Source: Eucommia ulmoides (taxonomy: Eukaryota > Streptophyta > Magnoliopsida > Garryales > Eucommiaceae). Taken from it: 64,000 nucleotides of DNA. Every line of letters starts with the position of its first letter. The stretch's first letter is position 1. Made by a program: the position numbers and the translations under genes. Under the pieces are notes generated by a model. It saw only the letters and a list, made by a program, of their open reading frames with translations, searched no databases and was not told the DNA's origin. Shown here piece after piece: positions 50,801-62,800 of this stretch. The stretch is from assembly GCA_016647705.1 (NCBI GenBank), contig CM028338.1:21535577-21599576 (forward strand), written 5' to 3'.

Positions 50801-53800
50801 GCCATATGCTTCAGCCATCGGAAGCCTCATGTATGGCATGATTTGCACGCGTCCAGACATTGCTCATGTAGTGGGAGTTGTGAGTAGATTTATGAGCAAT
50901 CCCGAAAAGAGCATTGAAAGGCGGTCCAGTGGATCTTTCGGTATCTTGTCGGTACCAAAGATTGGGCATTGTGTTATGGGGGTGATACTGTTAGCTTGCA
51001 AGGATATGTTGATTCGGATCTTGCGGGCGACATTGATAGCAGGAGGAGTACTACAGGGTACGTCTTTACCCTTGGTAGTGCTACGATAAGTTGGATTTCT
51101 CGATTGCAAAACGTGGTGGTCATTTCAACAACTGAAGTGGAATATGTTGCGGCTACAAAAGTGTGCAGAGAGATGGTGTGGCTCAATCACTTGATGGAAG
51201 AGTTGGGACAACTACAAAAGGATCCTAAGTTGTATAGCGACAGTCAAAGTGCTATACACATGGCGAAGAACTCTGCTTTCCATTCAAGGACAAAGCGCAT
51301 TGACATCAAGTTCCACTTCATTCGGTCTTTGTTAGAGGAAGGATCGATTGCACTTGAGAAGATCCATACTCAAGAAAATCCTGCGGCTATATTGATGAAG
51401 ACGGTGACAATTAACAAACTGAGGTTGTGTATAACCTCAGTTAGCCTCGAATGGTAACTTCGAGGAACCGACCACGAGAGGAATTACTATGACAGAGAGA
51501 AGTTACTCCGACAAGTGGGAGTTGGAGATGATAGATTTGTAGACAATCACGTTTTAGCCTCCAAAGTGGAAGATTGTTAAGAGTTAGAGACTAAAACAAT
51601 GTTATTATCATGGACTATCATTATTAATGAGTGGTTAGCTAGTATCATTAATGAAAGTGGTTAGCTAGTATCACTAATAAAAGAGGTTGGCTAGTATCAT
51701 TAATGAGAGTGGTTGACAAGTATCATTAATGTAGTAGAAGAATTGTCTCCCTCATTAATGAGGTTGTTGGCTAGCCCCATTAATGAAGTGGTTGGTTATT
51801 GAACTCTTCCCTTATAAATAGAGGGTTGAGTGGTAGTGGTGATATATACAAGTGTGTGTCAAGTGAAGTGAGAAATAATAGTCTCACTTGTGTATTCTCC
51901 CTTGTAAATCTCTCATTCTCTCAATATAGTAATTTCTTCTTGTGGCGTGGATTAGACTTACGTCGAACCACATTAAAATTCCTGTGCCGTTTCTTTCTTT
52001 GTTAGTGAATCTTTGGTATTCCTTGTTTTTCAAATCATTGTTGTGTTGTTAGGAGTCGATTCGATCCCCAACAATTACAACTCTTCCTCATATAGTTATG
52101 TTAATTCATTTAGGTCCGCAATTTATTCCCGTATTCATATCCTTGCATCCATATATGCTTAAATTAAACTGTTCGCATAAAAATCATAAAAAATTATGAA
52201 ACATTAGCTTAGGTCATTTCATCACAAAATAAGCTTGTTTCTTGCATAAATAAAGGTAGATTCATATCATGCTAGTTTACATCATTACCCTCGTGTTTTG
52301 CATTTTGCATTTATACATTCATAAAAACTATTGTAATTCACTTACATTGATTTGTCCACTTAAAATAAATAAGTTCATCGGAAACATATATAAAAAACTT
52401 GTCCCTTCTTAATTTGAAAAATACCAAAAAGAGTTTATAAGAAGGAAAAGATTTTCAAAATAAAATAAAATATTTTGACTTAAGCTAATTGAATTTAATT
52501 GAACATAACGTACTGTTTTCGGACGGATGTCTTGGGGTGCCTAATACATTCCCCAAGCGTAAACGACTCCTGAACTCTTTTAAGTTAATTTTTAATTTGA
52601 CCGTGTTTTTTTAGTCAAATTTACTTAACCCTTTTAAATTGTTTTTTCTAAAATATTCAGTGACCTAACACACCAACTAAACCCAATACTATGTGGCAAC
52701 TCCTTGTTTTTTAAAATGGCTTAAGTACTTTTCTAAGAAAACTGACGCTTTTAAAAATCCCTTCTCATATTCTTTTAACCTTTTCGGAAAAACGGGGCAC
52801 GTCACAACCCATGTCGATCTCCACCATCGTAGCTTCCACCTGCAACGACAAAATACAGGCCTCCACCACCCTACACCTTTACCACAAAAAAAGTGCAAGC
52901 TACCTCCATCTCTAAAGAGAGTGAAAATCCAGATCAAGAAAGAAGAAATCAATCCAATGCTTTGAACCCTTGACTAAACATGAACGAAAAGTAACTGAGA
53001 ATGAGATTGAAAATTTAAAAGTCAAAAACTCAGAGTTGATTTTTAAAGCTTTAACTTTTTAATTCTAAGAAACAAAGAATGTGGTGTACACTAGAGTTCG
53101 CAGGGCAGAGAGAGAGCTCTGGTTGTCGTAGAAGACGGCAGAAGTGTTTTGATTCATTGTGCCTTTGTGTTAGAGAGAGAGAGAGAGGGAGAGAGAGTGG
53201 AGGAAACAATCTTCAACATTGTGGTAGCTGCTACGGCTCCTCGTGAATGGCCATCCCCTCTTCCAAGAACAAAGATGTAAAAAAAAACTGAGTTACTTGC
53301 TTTTGTTGCTTGCTACTAAAACTAACAAAATGTTCTACTGACGCAAACACACTAACAAGACTTTCTACCCTAAACTAAATATTTATTTCAATTACTCCCT
53401 TTTATAGGGCAAAATGGGAATAAAAATATTATTTTGGATGGGAAACACATTTTCACACTCCTAGCTTTTGGGTGAAATACACAAGATGTTATATTAGACA
53501 GATTCTACTCATTTGCTGCTTGAGATGAAGTAGAGGGCAGTTATGTGTCAAAGTTTTTTGTTCAAGGGGGGCAAAGTACTTTGCACAAATACTATAGGGG
53601 GGCCAAGTGCAATTAACCCTATTTTAAATGAAGTGAAAAATACTCACCCCAAAAGTAACCAAGCCAGGACCTCTTGCATTCGGTCGTAATCCTTCAACAC
53701 TGTCATTTTCTGTTGGGTCAGACCTAAAAATGATTCAGACTATAAGCTCACGTAACAAACAGTTAAACAATGACCCAGGAATAACATACAAACAGAATAA

Positions 53801-56800
53801 TATAGACATGAGCTAACCACAATAAATCCATGAGAACAATTGAGCCCCCTTCCATTGTAATGGGACGCTGAAGATTCTCGATTTGTTCAACATGATTTAT
53901 CGACCTTCCGATTCCACCATGCATACAGATTATCTTTTTCTCAATTAAAGCTGCAAGAGGTAGCCAGTTAAACAACCTGTTTATCCTATGCCATGCCCAA
54001 ATTCCATCTCTCTCCCCCTGTTCATCACATTATTAGTCAAAAGCTTCCACTGGTAAAGAAGAAAACACTCCACCTTTCTAAACATATGAAACCTACCATG
54101 CGTTCAATGCACTCGATTCGAAAACCGAATAGGGCATTGATATCAGCAGCTTCATGATTCCCTCGGATTAAATGTATATTGCAAGGATACTCAACCTATA
54201 TGCCCATTTAATTGTGAGAGACATGAAATAACGAAGGAATAATTTTATGCACATACAGATAAGGACATGCAGTGAACCTTCAAAGCGAGCAGAAGAGTGA
54301 TGGTTTCCAAGCTGTGCTGGCCTCGATCAACATAATCTCCTAAGAAGAGATAATCGATATATCTGATAGTGATTTATATAAAATTAGCATCAGAATAAAT
54401 GTGAAAAGGGACCTAACGGACATGAATAAGTGCAACAACCCACCAAAGAATAGCATCCAGCATTAGAAAAAAAACAATCTCAAGAAGCTCTTTTTATTTT
54501 ACTTCTTGGGTGGTGTTGGGGGAGCGGTGAGAGTACACGCCAATGTCATGCCACTGAATAAAATGCTCAGAAGCAATTTTTTCAGCAATCAAAGACAACC
54601 ACCTTAATAAGACGTGCAAGATGGTAGATCCCCCTACATGAAGTCAAAAGTACACCGCCTCAACAAAATGAACCTGTTCTGGCCTTGATTCAAATTATCC
54701 AGTAGGGATATGGCCATATGGGTCTTAGAATTTTGAAGATCTCCGACTAAAAATGTTTTTTTTCAGAAAATAAAATCAAATTATCCAGCTAAAGACGAAT
54801 GTAAAAATGAAAAATGCTCCGATGGATATTTCCAGCTCAAATACAGGTCTACATGTACATCTTCAGAATTTACATTTAACTTCCATAAAAACTTCTATTT
54901 TCAAATTGATTAGGACTTAGAACCTCTAATAGCCATGTCAATATTGTAACGTCAACAGAAACAAACTAAATGAAGAACACTCTTGTAACAGTGTCCTGGG
55001 CAACAATTACTTTCCTGACAAGGCAAAAACATTCCGCGAGCAAAGCACAAGTTAAGAGAAGTATGCACAAGAATATGGAGTCAGAATTTACACACACACA
55101 CACACAAAAAAAAAAAAAGAAAGAACAAAGAAAAAAAGCTTACGCTATATCCCCTGCTGTTGAAGGGGCTCCATACTCATCAAACAGACGCATAAGATCC
55201 CCGAATTGCCCATGCAAATCACCAAATATTTTGATAGGAGCTCTGAGCTGTAGAACACTTGGCTCACTTGAAAATATTCTTTCGGCGCTTTCACAGAGAT
55301 CAGCTATTTCATTGCAATCCAAGAAAAACTGACGACGAACGGGAGGTTTCCAACCACGAGGCTTCAAAAGATGAGCAATCACCTAAAAATTAAAGAAATA
55401 AGTTTGTGTGTTAATGCAGTACAAGAAAGAAGTTTTCTATCATGTAATAAAAATCAGTAGACAGTTTACAATGCCGAGAAAGAAGCAAAACATGATAACT
55501 GGGAAAATAAATGCAGTATGAATACCAATAACGAGGATAATAATGAGGATGGTAATAATATTTCAAACAATCAAATCAAAAAAGCTTCTTGCAAGAAAGA
55601 TGACTTCATTTTTCATTGATATATAAGTGAAACAAGTTCCTTTTCATTGAAAAAAGAAAGTACTAGCTTATATCACTGATATCAGCAACATTCATAAATG
55701 CATATACTTAATCCAATATAGAAACAACAATTCAACCTAACCTAACAACTCAATTTTCCATCAGGTAAACAAATGAAATGTCTATATTTGTTTGATGTGA
55801 TTAATGAAAGTGCATTTTGCACATTCTTTCAACATAAGAAAGTGCTGAATCATTTATCACGTACATAAACAAAAATATACACACCTTTTTAGGTACACTG
55901 TTGATGGACATTTGTCGATCTAAGAGTCTCCTAGCAGCTGTTGCATTTTCAGGGGTTCCATAGCTGACCCGCCTGCCTTCATTTTCGAACTGATCAATTG
56001 AAAGTTGTCTTACCATACCACCTAAAGCTCCCCCAGTCTCAGCAGCGACAACCACCTTCAAATAACACAGTTCTACCATCAGAATAAACCAAACATAGCA
56101 TCTTGATGAAAAAACAAATGACTTGAATTATGTTAGCAAGTATAGAAATCCAATTCTAGTACAGACAGCTCTGTGATGCAGCCTAACTCCAGCTGAAGCA
56201 GACTTGTTAGATATGGCAGAATCAGGCTTAATCAATGTGGATATTTGTTTCCCACTAGGGGTAGCCTCCGCCCCACGATCTCTGTCAGGCAGGTCGACTT
56301 CCCCATTAACTTGCCGTGCTTTGGCTGCAGCTAATGTTGCACTAATAGCCTCGGCTTCGGCAGCTGACGCCTCAACCAAGTATTCAACACCTTTGCTAAG
56401 TCTCCTGTAAATCAAACCAAATCCATTATTTGAATGGCCCAGGAAAACAAAAGCAGCAAAAGTGAAACAATGTTGATATGCAGTAGTAATCATACCGAGA
56501 ACCTTGAACCATTGCATTTTCAGTGCTTATATCAGTATACATGTCACCATTTGCGGGGGGAGCAACAGGACTTCCAAGCACCACTGCACCGTCAGGAACT
56601 GCTTCAGGAATTGTCTGCCTTGTTGCCTCATCCATGAACCCATACCTTCCTGGTAATCTCCCAGCATGTACATTAGATGCAGCAGCAGTGGCTGCTGCAT
56701 GTGAAGCTGCATTTGTTGTCTCAGTGGCAGCCAGATCTTCAGCAACGAGGAGGTCATCAAGCAAAACCCCTGCACCAGAAACCATATTCAATGTACCATC

Positions 56801-59800
56801 TCAATATCTACCAAAAATAATAATAATAATTATAACAAAAGAAAAAGAGAATGAATGGAATATTCCATCATAGAACTATTATTTGAAATGGAAAACCCAA
56901 TATATAATCATGTAATTCGTGGTAACTCAGTCAAAACTGGATGGAAAAACAAAGAAAGATGTAGCAAGGTTTCAGGCAGATAATCATTATAAGGCAAGGC
57001 AAACAATCATGATCAGTGAAAATAAACATGAATAGTGACAATAATTTCAACAAGTGACTTCCAGGCATGGAAAAGCACAAGTTTCAAATCACATGACAAC
57101 CACACGGTTGAACATGCGATATATCAGGGAAAGTTCAACAAAATACAATGGAGCAAAAATGTTTCAAATATGAGGCAAAACACAAAGTTATTAGATATAG
57201 AATACCTCGACATTTTCAGAATCTAATTCATCAAGATTCACATATGCTAATCTCTTCAACTGCATTTCTATCTCAACTGCATATCTGAACATTGATTTCC
57301 ATAATCTCATATAGGTTCTAATTTTAAAAATATCTACCAGACCCAACCCCAAGACATTGATGCTAATCTCAACTGCATCTCTTAGACAATCAAATAATCT
57401 TGTGATTTCTTTACCTTTTTTTAGAAAGGGAGTTTATTCAATCAAATGTAAAGAATGAATGGGAGGCTAGACCGTAAAACCTGTACTATAATCTAAGGCT
57501 GCCACTTTGAATTACACCCCAAACACAAGTTCCTTATCAGAATTTCACTATATAAGTAAAACAACAGGAGTTGGTGAACTAAATAAGTCAGACAGTTTGC
57601 CACTTTGTTGCCTTCTTGACACACATAAGCAATGGTGAAATCAATCGGAGTAAAGCTAGGCAGTATGAATCTCCACTTTTATCACAACTTCCATGGGGAG
57701 AGAGGTTTCCTTGAATCCCATGAACCAAAACCTGTGAATCAAAATACAAATATGAAAAGAGACAACCCCATTGGCACAACTATGCCAGCAATGCGAAAGA
57801 TCTAGCTGCCAAGTTAATGACCATACAAAGGGAAAATTACCTGCAAAAAGAGGTGTGCCTTGATAATAGCTAAGAATACAACCCGCACTCCCACATTAAG
57901 TTTGAGCTTAGCTTTGGGGGGGGGGGATTGACTTGAGATATTGGGAGAAGAGATTATATGAGGTCAATGAAGAATAGTTAAAAAGAATTAGCATCAGAGG
58001 AGCAACGAGCAAGAATCATGTTGTGCATAAATAAGCAAATAGCGTCATTATAAAGAAATAAAAGATATAGGCAACTTATTAAATTTGGCTTTGCATCTGG
58101 AAACCCAAAATTCCCACAATAAGTGAGTAATTTGTGCCTAGTGAAAAAAACTACAATTCATTCTGCGGGAAGCGATTAAAAAAAATGCAATTTGTGACAT
58201 AAATAAGCGAAAGAAGCAAGTAGCATCACTCTAAAGTAAAAGATATAGGCACCTTATCAATTTGGCTTTGCATCTGGCAATCGAAACTTCCCACACAAGA
58301 AATTGGTTATATACTTAGTGAGACAAGCAACAACTCATTTTGTGGAAGCAATTAAAAAAATGCAATTTTTAGTCTCACTCATGCTAGTTTTCCTACTCCA
58401 TAAAGCTTTTAGCAGGGGGACAATCCTATTCTCACTTAGTTTCATGAAGCTTGAAAGTTTATCTTAAAATGTGAGGGGTCTCAGACAAGGTTGTCAAAAT
58501 AGGGATCCTAGATCAGATCGTTTAAAGACACCCAAGAATCAAATTTTAGAATCGAATTGAGGATCGTAGGATTCTACGACCGAATGTTCTTTTCAATTTT
58601 TCTTAGACAGCTTAAGCACGTCTAAGCCAAAAAAATAATCCCTATAACTAAATAAACATATTCCTATGTTTCACTTTACAAAAATAATGTTTATAGATAA
58701 TTTGACTTTAGTTTACTATCAAATTAATCTCGAAAATAGATCATATTTCATCGCCTTGGATTATCGATTCAAGTACTTCTGATCATATGACAAATTTTTA
58801 TCACTTTTTCAATACCTATTCACCGTGTTCTGGTAACGAAAGAATTAGGATTGCAGACGGTAGTTTCTCACCCATTACAGGAAAAGGCCAAATAAAAATC
58901 TCATAATAATCTAAAAAAGGTCATTCACATTCCTAAACTTACTTGTAACCTCTTATCTGTAAGTAAACTATTGCGAGATTCTAACTGTCATGTCATGTTC
59001 TCTGAATCTCAATGTTTATTTCAGGACTAGAGCTCAGGGAAGACGATTGGCAGTACTAGACTGGTGGAAGACCTTTATTACTTCGATGATAATTCCTTAA
59101 GGAATAAAACAACTCACAGCCCTAGTAGTATGAGTTCAACGTCTGTTCGTGATAAAATCGTGCTTTGGCACCTTAGACTAGGACATCCAAGTTTTCAATA
59201 TCTTAAACATTTGTTTCTGACTTTATTTAAAAATGTGGATTGTTCTTCTTTTCATTGTGAAAGTTGTTTGTTTGCAAAAAGTCAACATACTTCTTATATT
59301 TCAAAACCATATTGTGCATCCAAATCTTTCTATTTAATTCACAGCAATGTATGGGGTCCCTCAAAAATCACAACACTATCCGGAAAAAGATAGTTTGTGA
59401 TATTTATTGATGATCACACATGTTTATGTTGGACATATTTGATGCGTGCAAAATCTAATGTAGAAGCCTTATTTAAAGATTTTTGCATTATGCTCAAAAA
59501 CCAATTTCAAATGAAACCTAGCATTCTTCGCACAGATAATGGAACATAATATTTCAACGAATATTTAGGCAATTTTTTGAAAACAAATGGTATTCTACAT
59601 CAATCCATATGTTGTGACACGCCCCAACAAAATGGCATCGCTGAACGAAAAAATAAACACTCACTCGAAGTCGCATGTGCACTCATGTTTTCTATGCATA
59701 TTCCAAAATACTTGTGTGGCGATACTCTTTTAACAGTTGCATATTTGATAAATCAAACTACACCACACCATTTGATAATTTCAAAACACATTTTCCACCT

Positions 59801-62800
59801 TCTAGGATATCAGTTGACATGCCTCTTAAAGTATTTGGCTGCACCTCCTATGTTCATACTCCTAGCCAATTTTGGTCTAAACTTGATCCTAGAGCAGAAA
59901 GATGTGTTTTCATCGGTTATGCACCAAATCAAAAAGGGTATAAGTGTTATAATCTACAAACAAAAAAAATTCATGTTAATATGGATGTCACGTTTTTGGA
60001 AAATGTTTCTTTCTTTGACAAAAAATCCCCTTCAGGGGAAGAATCTAATGGAAGGGAATTTTTGGATCACTGATGATCCTCTCCCTACCACAGTCTTACA
60101 AATTTTTACTACAAATTAGTCAAAAACAAGTGATGAAAATATTGAAAAACAAAAAGAGATCCCTACTAGTACACTAGTACCGAGCATAATCCCCTCACGA
60201 ACAGATGAAGAAATACCACGATCACGTACTGAGTTGCGGGTTTATACTAATACTCGGAGAGGTACAAAGAAGAATACAGATCAGCCTACCATTCTAGCAC
60301 AAGGTCAATTCGACTCCCCAAGCAATGATCCAGGTAATCCTATCTCTTTGTCATCTCCCAATGAACCCTCTCACCCAGATAATCCTATCTTTTTACCACC
60401 TCTTAATGAACCTTCTCATTCTAGTATTCCTTTAGATCTCAATATTCCTATAGCCATCAGGAAAGGAGTCAGAACCTGCACCAATCACCCCATATCTAGA
60501 TATGTATCCTACACAAAACTTTCCGAACCTTATAGAGCTTTTACTTCTAAAGTTACTAATCTGTTTATTCCAAGGAACATTGAGGAAGCACTAGGTGATT
60601 CAAGTTGGAAGCTAGCAGTTTTGGAAGAGATGAATGCTCTTAAAATGAGTGGTACGTGGAAAATAATTGATTCACCAAAAGATACAAAGATAGTCGGGTG
60701 CAAGTGGGTATTCACAGTCAAATGTAAGGCAGAGATGGAAGCATAGAGCGGTACAAAGCATGGCTCGTGGTTAAAGAGTTCACACAGACATATGGGATAG
60801 ACTACTAAGAAACGTTTGCTCCAGTTACTAAGATAAACTCGATTCGGGTTCTGTTGTCCTTAGCAGTGAATTTGGCCACTACACCAATTAGACGTGAAAA
60901 ATATCTTTCTAAATGGAGACTTGGAGGAGAAAGTGTTCATGAGTTTACCACCATGCTTTGAAAGAAAGATAGGACAAGGAAAGGTATGCAAGCTAAAGAA
61001 GTCATTATACGGCCTAAAACAGTCTCCTAAAGCGTGGTTTGAATGCTTTGGAACCACTGTAAAAAGTCATGGTTATCAACAAAGCCAAGCAAATCATATT
61101 ATGTTCTATAGACACTCAATTGATGGTAAAATTGTCATTTTAATTGTCTATATAGATGATACTATCTTAATAGGAAGTGATAATAACGAATTGGGAAGAT
61201 TTAAAGGAAAACTTGCCGATAATTTTGAAATCAAAGACTTAGGTCCATTTAAGTTTTTCTTGGAATGGAATTTGTTAGATCAAAGGGAGGCATATTCGTG
61301 AATCAAAGAAAATATGTACGCGACCTACTGAATGAAACAGGGTTACTCACGTGCAAAACTGCAGAAACTCCAAGCGAACCGAATAAGAAGCTAAAATCGG
61401 CCAAACCTGAAGCTGTGATAAACCGAGAACAATATCACTAGTAGGGCGGTTTATCTACTTATCACATACCCGTCCGGATAAAGCCTTTGCTGTAAGCATG
61501 GTCAGCCAATTTATGCACTCATTAGGACAAGAACACTTCGAGGCTGCCTATAGAATCCTAAGGTACTTAAAGGGTACCCCCGGAAAGGAAATTTTGTATA
61601 AGAAACGTGGCCACCAACTTATAGAGGTTTATACCGATGCAGACTGGGCTTGGAGCATCAAAAACAGGAGATCGACCTCTGGTTACTGTACCTTGGTTGG
61701 TAGGAACCTCATAACATGGCGGAGCAAGAAACAAAATGTTGTAACTAGAAGTAGAACAGAAGCGGAATACAAATCAGTGGCTCACGGCATCTGTGAAGTG
61801 TTATGGATTAACATATTACTAGAAGAGTTGAAGATAACTAATTCAACACCTATGAAGGTCAATTGTGATAACAAATCAACCATTACAATTGCTCACAATC
61901 CGGTGTTGCATGATCGGACAAAGCATGTGGAAGTGGACAAACATTTCATCAAGGAAAAAATCGAAAGTGGACAAATATGTATGCTATATGTACTAACTAC
62001 CAAACAGATCGCAGACATTCTAACAAAAAGATTACCAAAGAAGAGATTCGACTATCTAGTATGCAAGCTAACAATGGAAGATATCTTCATACCAACTTGA
62101 GGGGGAGTGTAGGAATATTCGATATTATTATTATTTGTATATAGGGAAAATCAAATATGTAGATTAAAAAAGTTATTATTAGTCATTAGTTAGTTTCCTT
62201 ATTTATTCCTAATTACCCCTATATATAGTCTCATTGTACAATTAGAAAAATAATACAATTGATTATTTTATTCAATTCACAGGATTTTAGATTCAAGCAC
62301 TAAGCACTCCGTGAATACTATCAGAGGTTGGTGGGATGACTTATTGAGTACTATGCTTGTAAAACCACGCCTAATCATCTTTATTCTTTAATGGTATCCT
62401 CCCCTTCCAAATCATGTAGTGTTGAATAGTAATGGTGCCTCTACAAGTTATCCTGGTGTCACTGGTGGGGGTGGAATTATTTGAGATCGTTGTAGTCATT
62501 TATGCTTGCATACTTTCTTCATTTGCCTTTTGTTCTAACCTCGTAGCTGAGATTCAAGTGGTTGCATTGGCCATGGATTGCCGCATTCAAAAAGGTTACC
62601 ATTGGATTCAAGACCAAATGGACTCTCAGGCTGTGTGGTAGTTGGTTTCTGAAGGATCCAAACACCCCTGGAAGGCTAGGGTTTATCTAAACAAAATTCG
62701 AAGCATGATTCACGAAACTCAGCTTTCTTTTCAAAAATGAAAGTACCAAATTTCCCTTCACAACTTTGGCCTCTCAAGAACTGATCATAACTCATGGGAA

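Larger units (their letters stand above)
47057..52078 (+). mobile_element. Ty1/copia retrotransposon (47062-52073), ATTAC duplication
   Basis: LTRs of 499 bp (47062-47560 and 51575-52073) differ at only about 5% of sites by eye. Flanks are ATTAC at 47057-47061 and 52074-52078, exact. A tRNA-Met primer site follows the left LTR. Interior domain order is gag, zinc knuckle, protease, integrase, reverse transcriptase, RNase H, as in Ty1/copia. Multiple stops and frameshifts plus altered catalytic residues make it inactive. It lies on the strand opposite to the BSL gene, inside its intron. Lineage not assigned. Confidence 0.95.
45400..52806 (+). repeat. Tat/Ogre-like LTR, interrupted by the Copia element
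   Basis: A TATA box (CTATAAATAG near 45,890) lies upstream. The 3' part carries ACGTACTGTTTTCGGACGGA and TGTCTTGGGGTGCCTAATAC (52,507-52,550) and ends around CGGGGCACGTCACA. The GTGGCAACTCC phrase at 52,693 is inside it and parallels 8,215. No primer site or interior follows, so it is probably a solo LTR of about 2.4 kb plus the 5-kb Copia. The left edge is uncertain. ACAACCCA occurs near 45,198 and again at 52,804-52,811 and could mark the target. Confidence 0.5.
44649..53628. mobile_element. Mutator-type insertion (44658-53619), 9-bp duplication
   Basis: Inverted ends: GGGTTAATCGCACTTTGCCC (44658) and the complement of GTGCAATTAACCC (ending 53619). Behind the ends, both arms share TTGCCCC..TTGAAC. 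Flanks TATTTTGAA (44649-44657) and TATTTTAAA (53620-53628) form a 9-bp duplication with one mismatch, as Mutator transposases make. No transposase is visible. About 7.5 kb of the inside is later insertions (Tat-like LTR and Copia). The element's own sequence seems to be the two arms, roughly 44,658-45,380 and 52,810-53,619, with pyrimidine/purine-rich tracts. Confidence 0.75.
38860..53647 (-). other. 14.8-kb BSL intron filled with transposable elements
   Basis: Bounded by the donor GTGAGTA (below position 53648) and an acceptor TTGCAG (above 38859). It holds a GC-richer repeat (about 39,152-40,700), a Stowaway-like MITE (41,806-42,036), a local duplication (42,215-42,560), an RTE/SINE 3' end (43,950-44,014) and a Mutator-type insertion (44658-53619) with nested retroelements. 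The stretches 38,860-39,150, 40,700-41,800, 42,560-43,950 and 44,015-44,650 show only AT-rich DNA without recognisable features. Confidence 0.9.
58745..62282 (+). mobile_element. 5'-truncated Ty1/copia retrotransposon
   Basis: Begins inside the protease ([12 protein letters not shown] at about 58,758) and continues through integrase, reverse transcriptase and RNase H to a polypurine tract GAGGGGGAG (62,099-62,107) and a short 3' LTR (62108-62282). No 5' LTR, primer site or gag is visible upstream, where an unrelated repeat (GTCAAAATAGGGATCC...) abuts. It belongs to a different subgroup from the element at 47062 (distinct protein sequence, short LTR). It is plus-oriented, opposite to BSL. Confidence 0.85.

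Noticed and set aside
51799-52005. 68-codon ORF in the 3' LTR
   Set aside because: Same LTR sequence as the reading at 47,284; it is promoter/leader DNA, not a gene.
56204-56873. Plus-strand ORFs over the BSL linker exons
   Set aside because: Antisense shadows of the alanine-rich coding exons.
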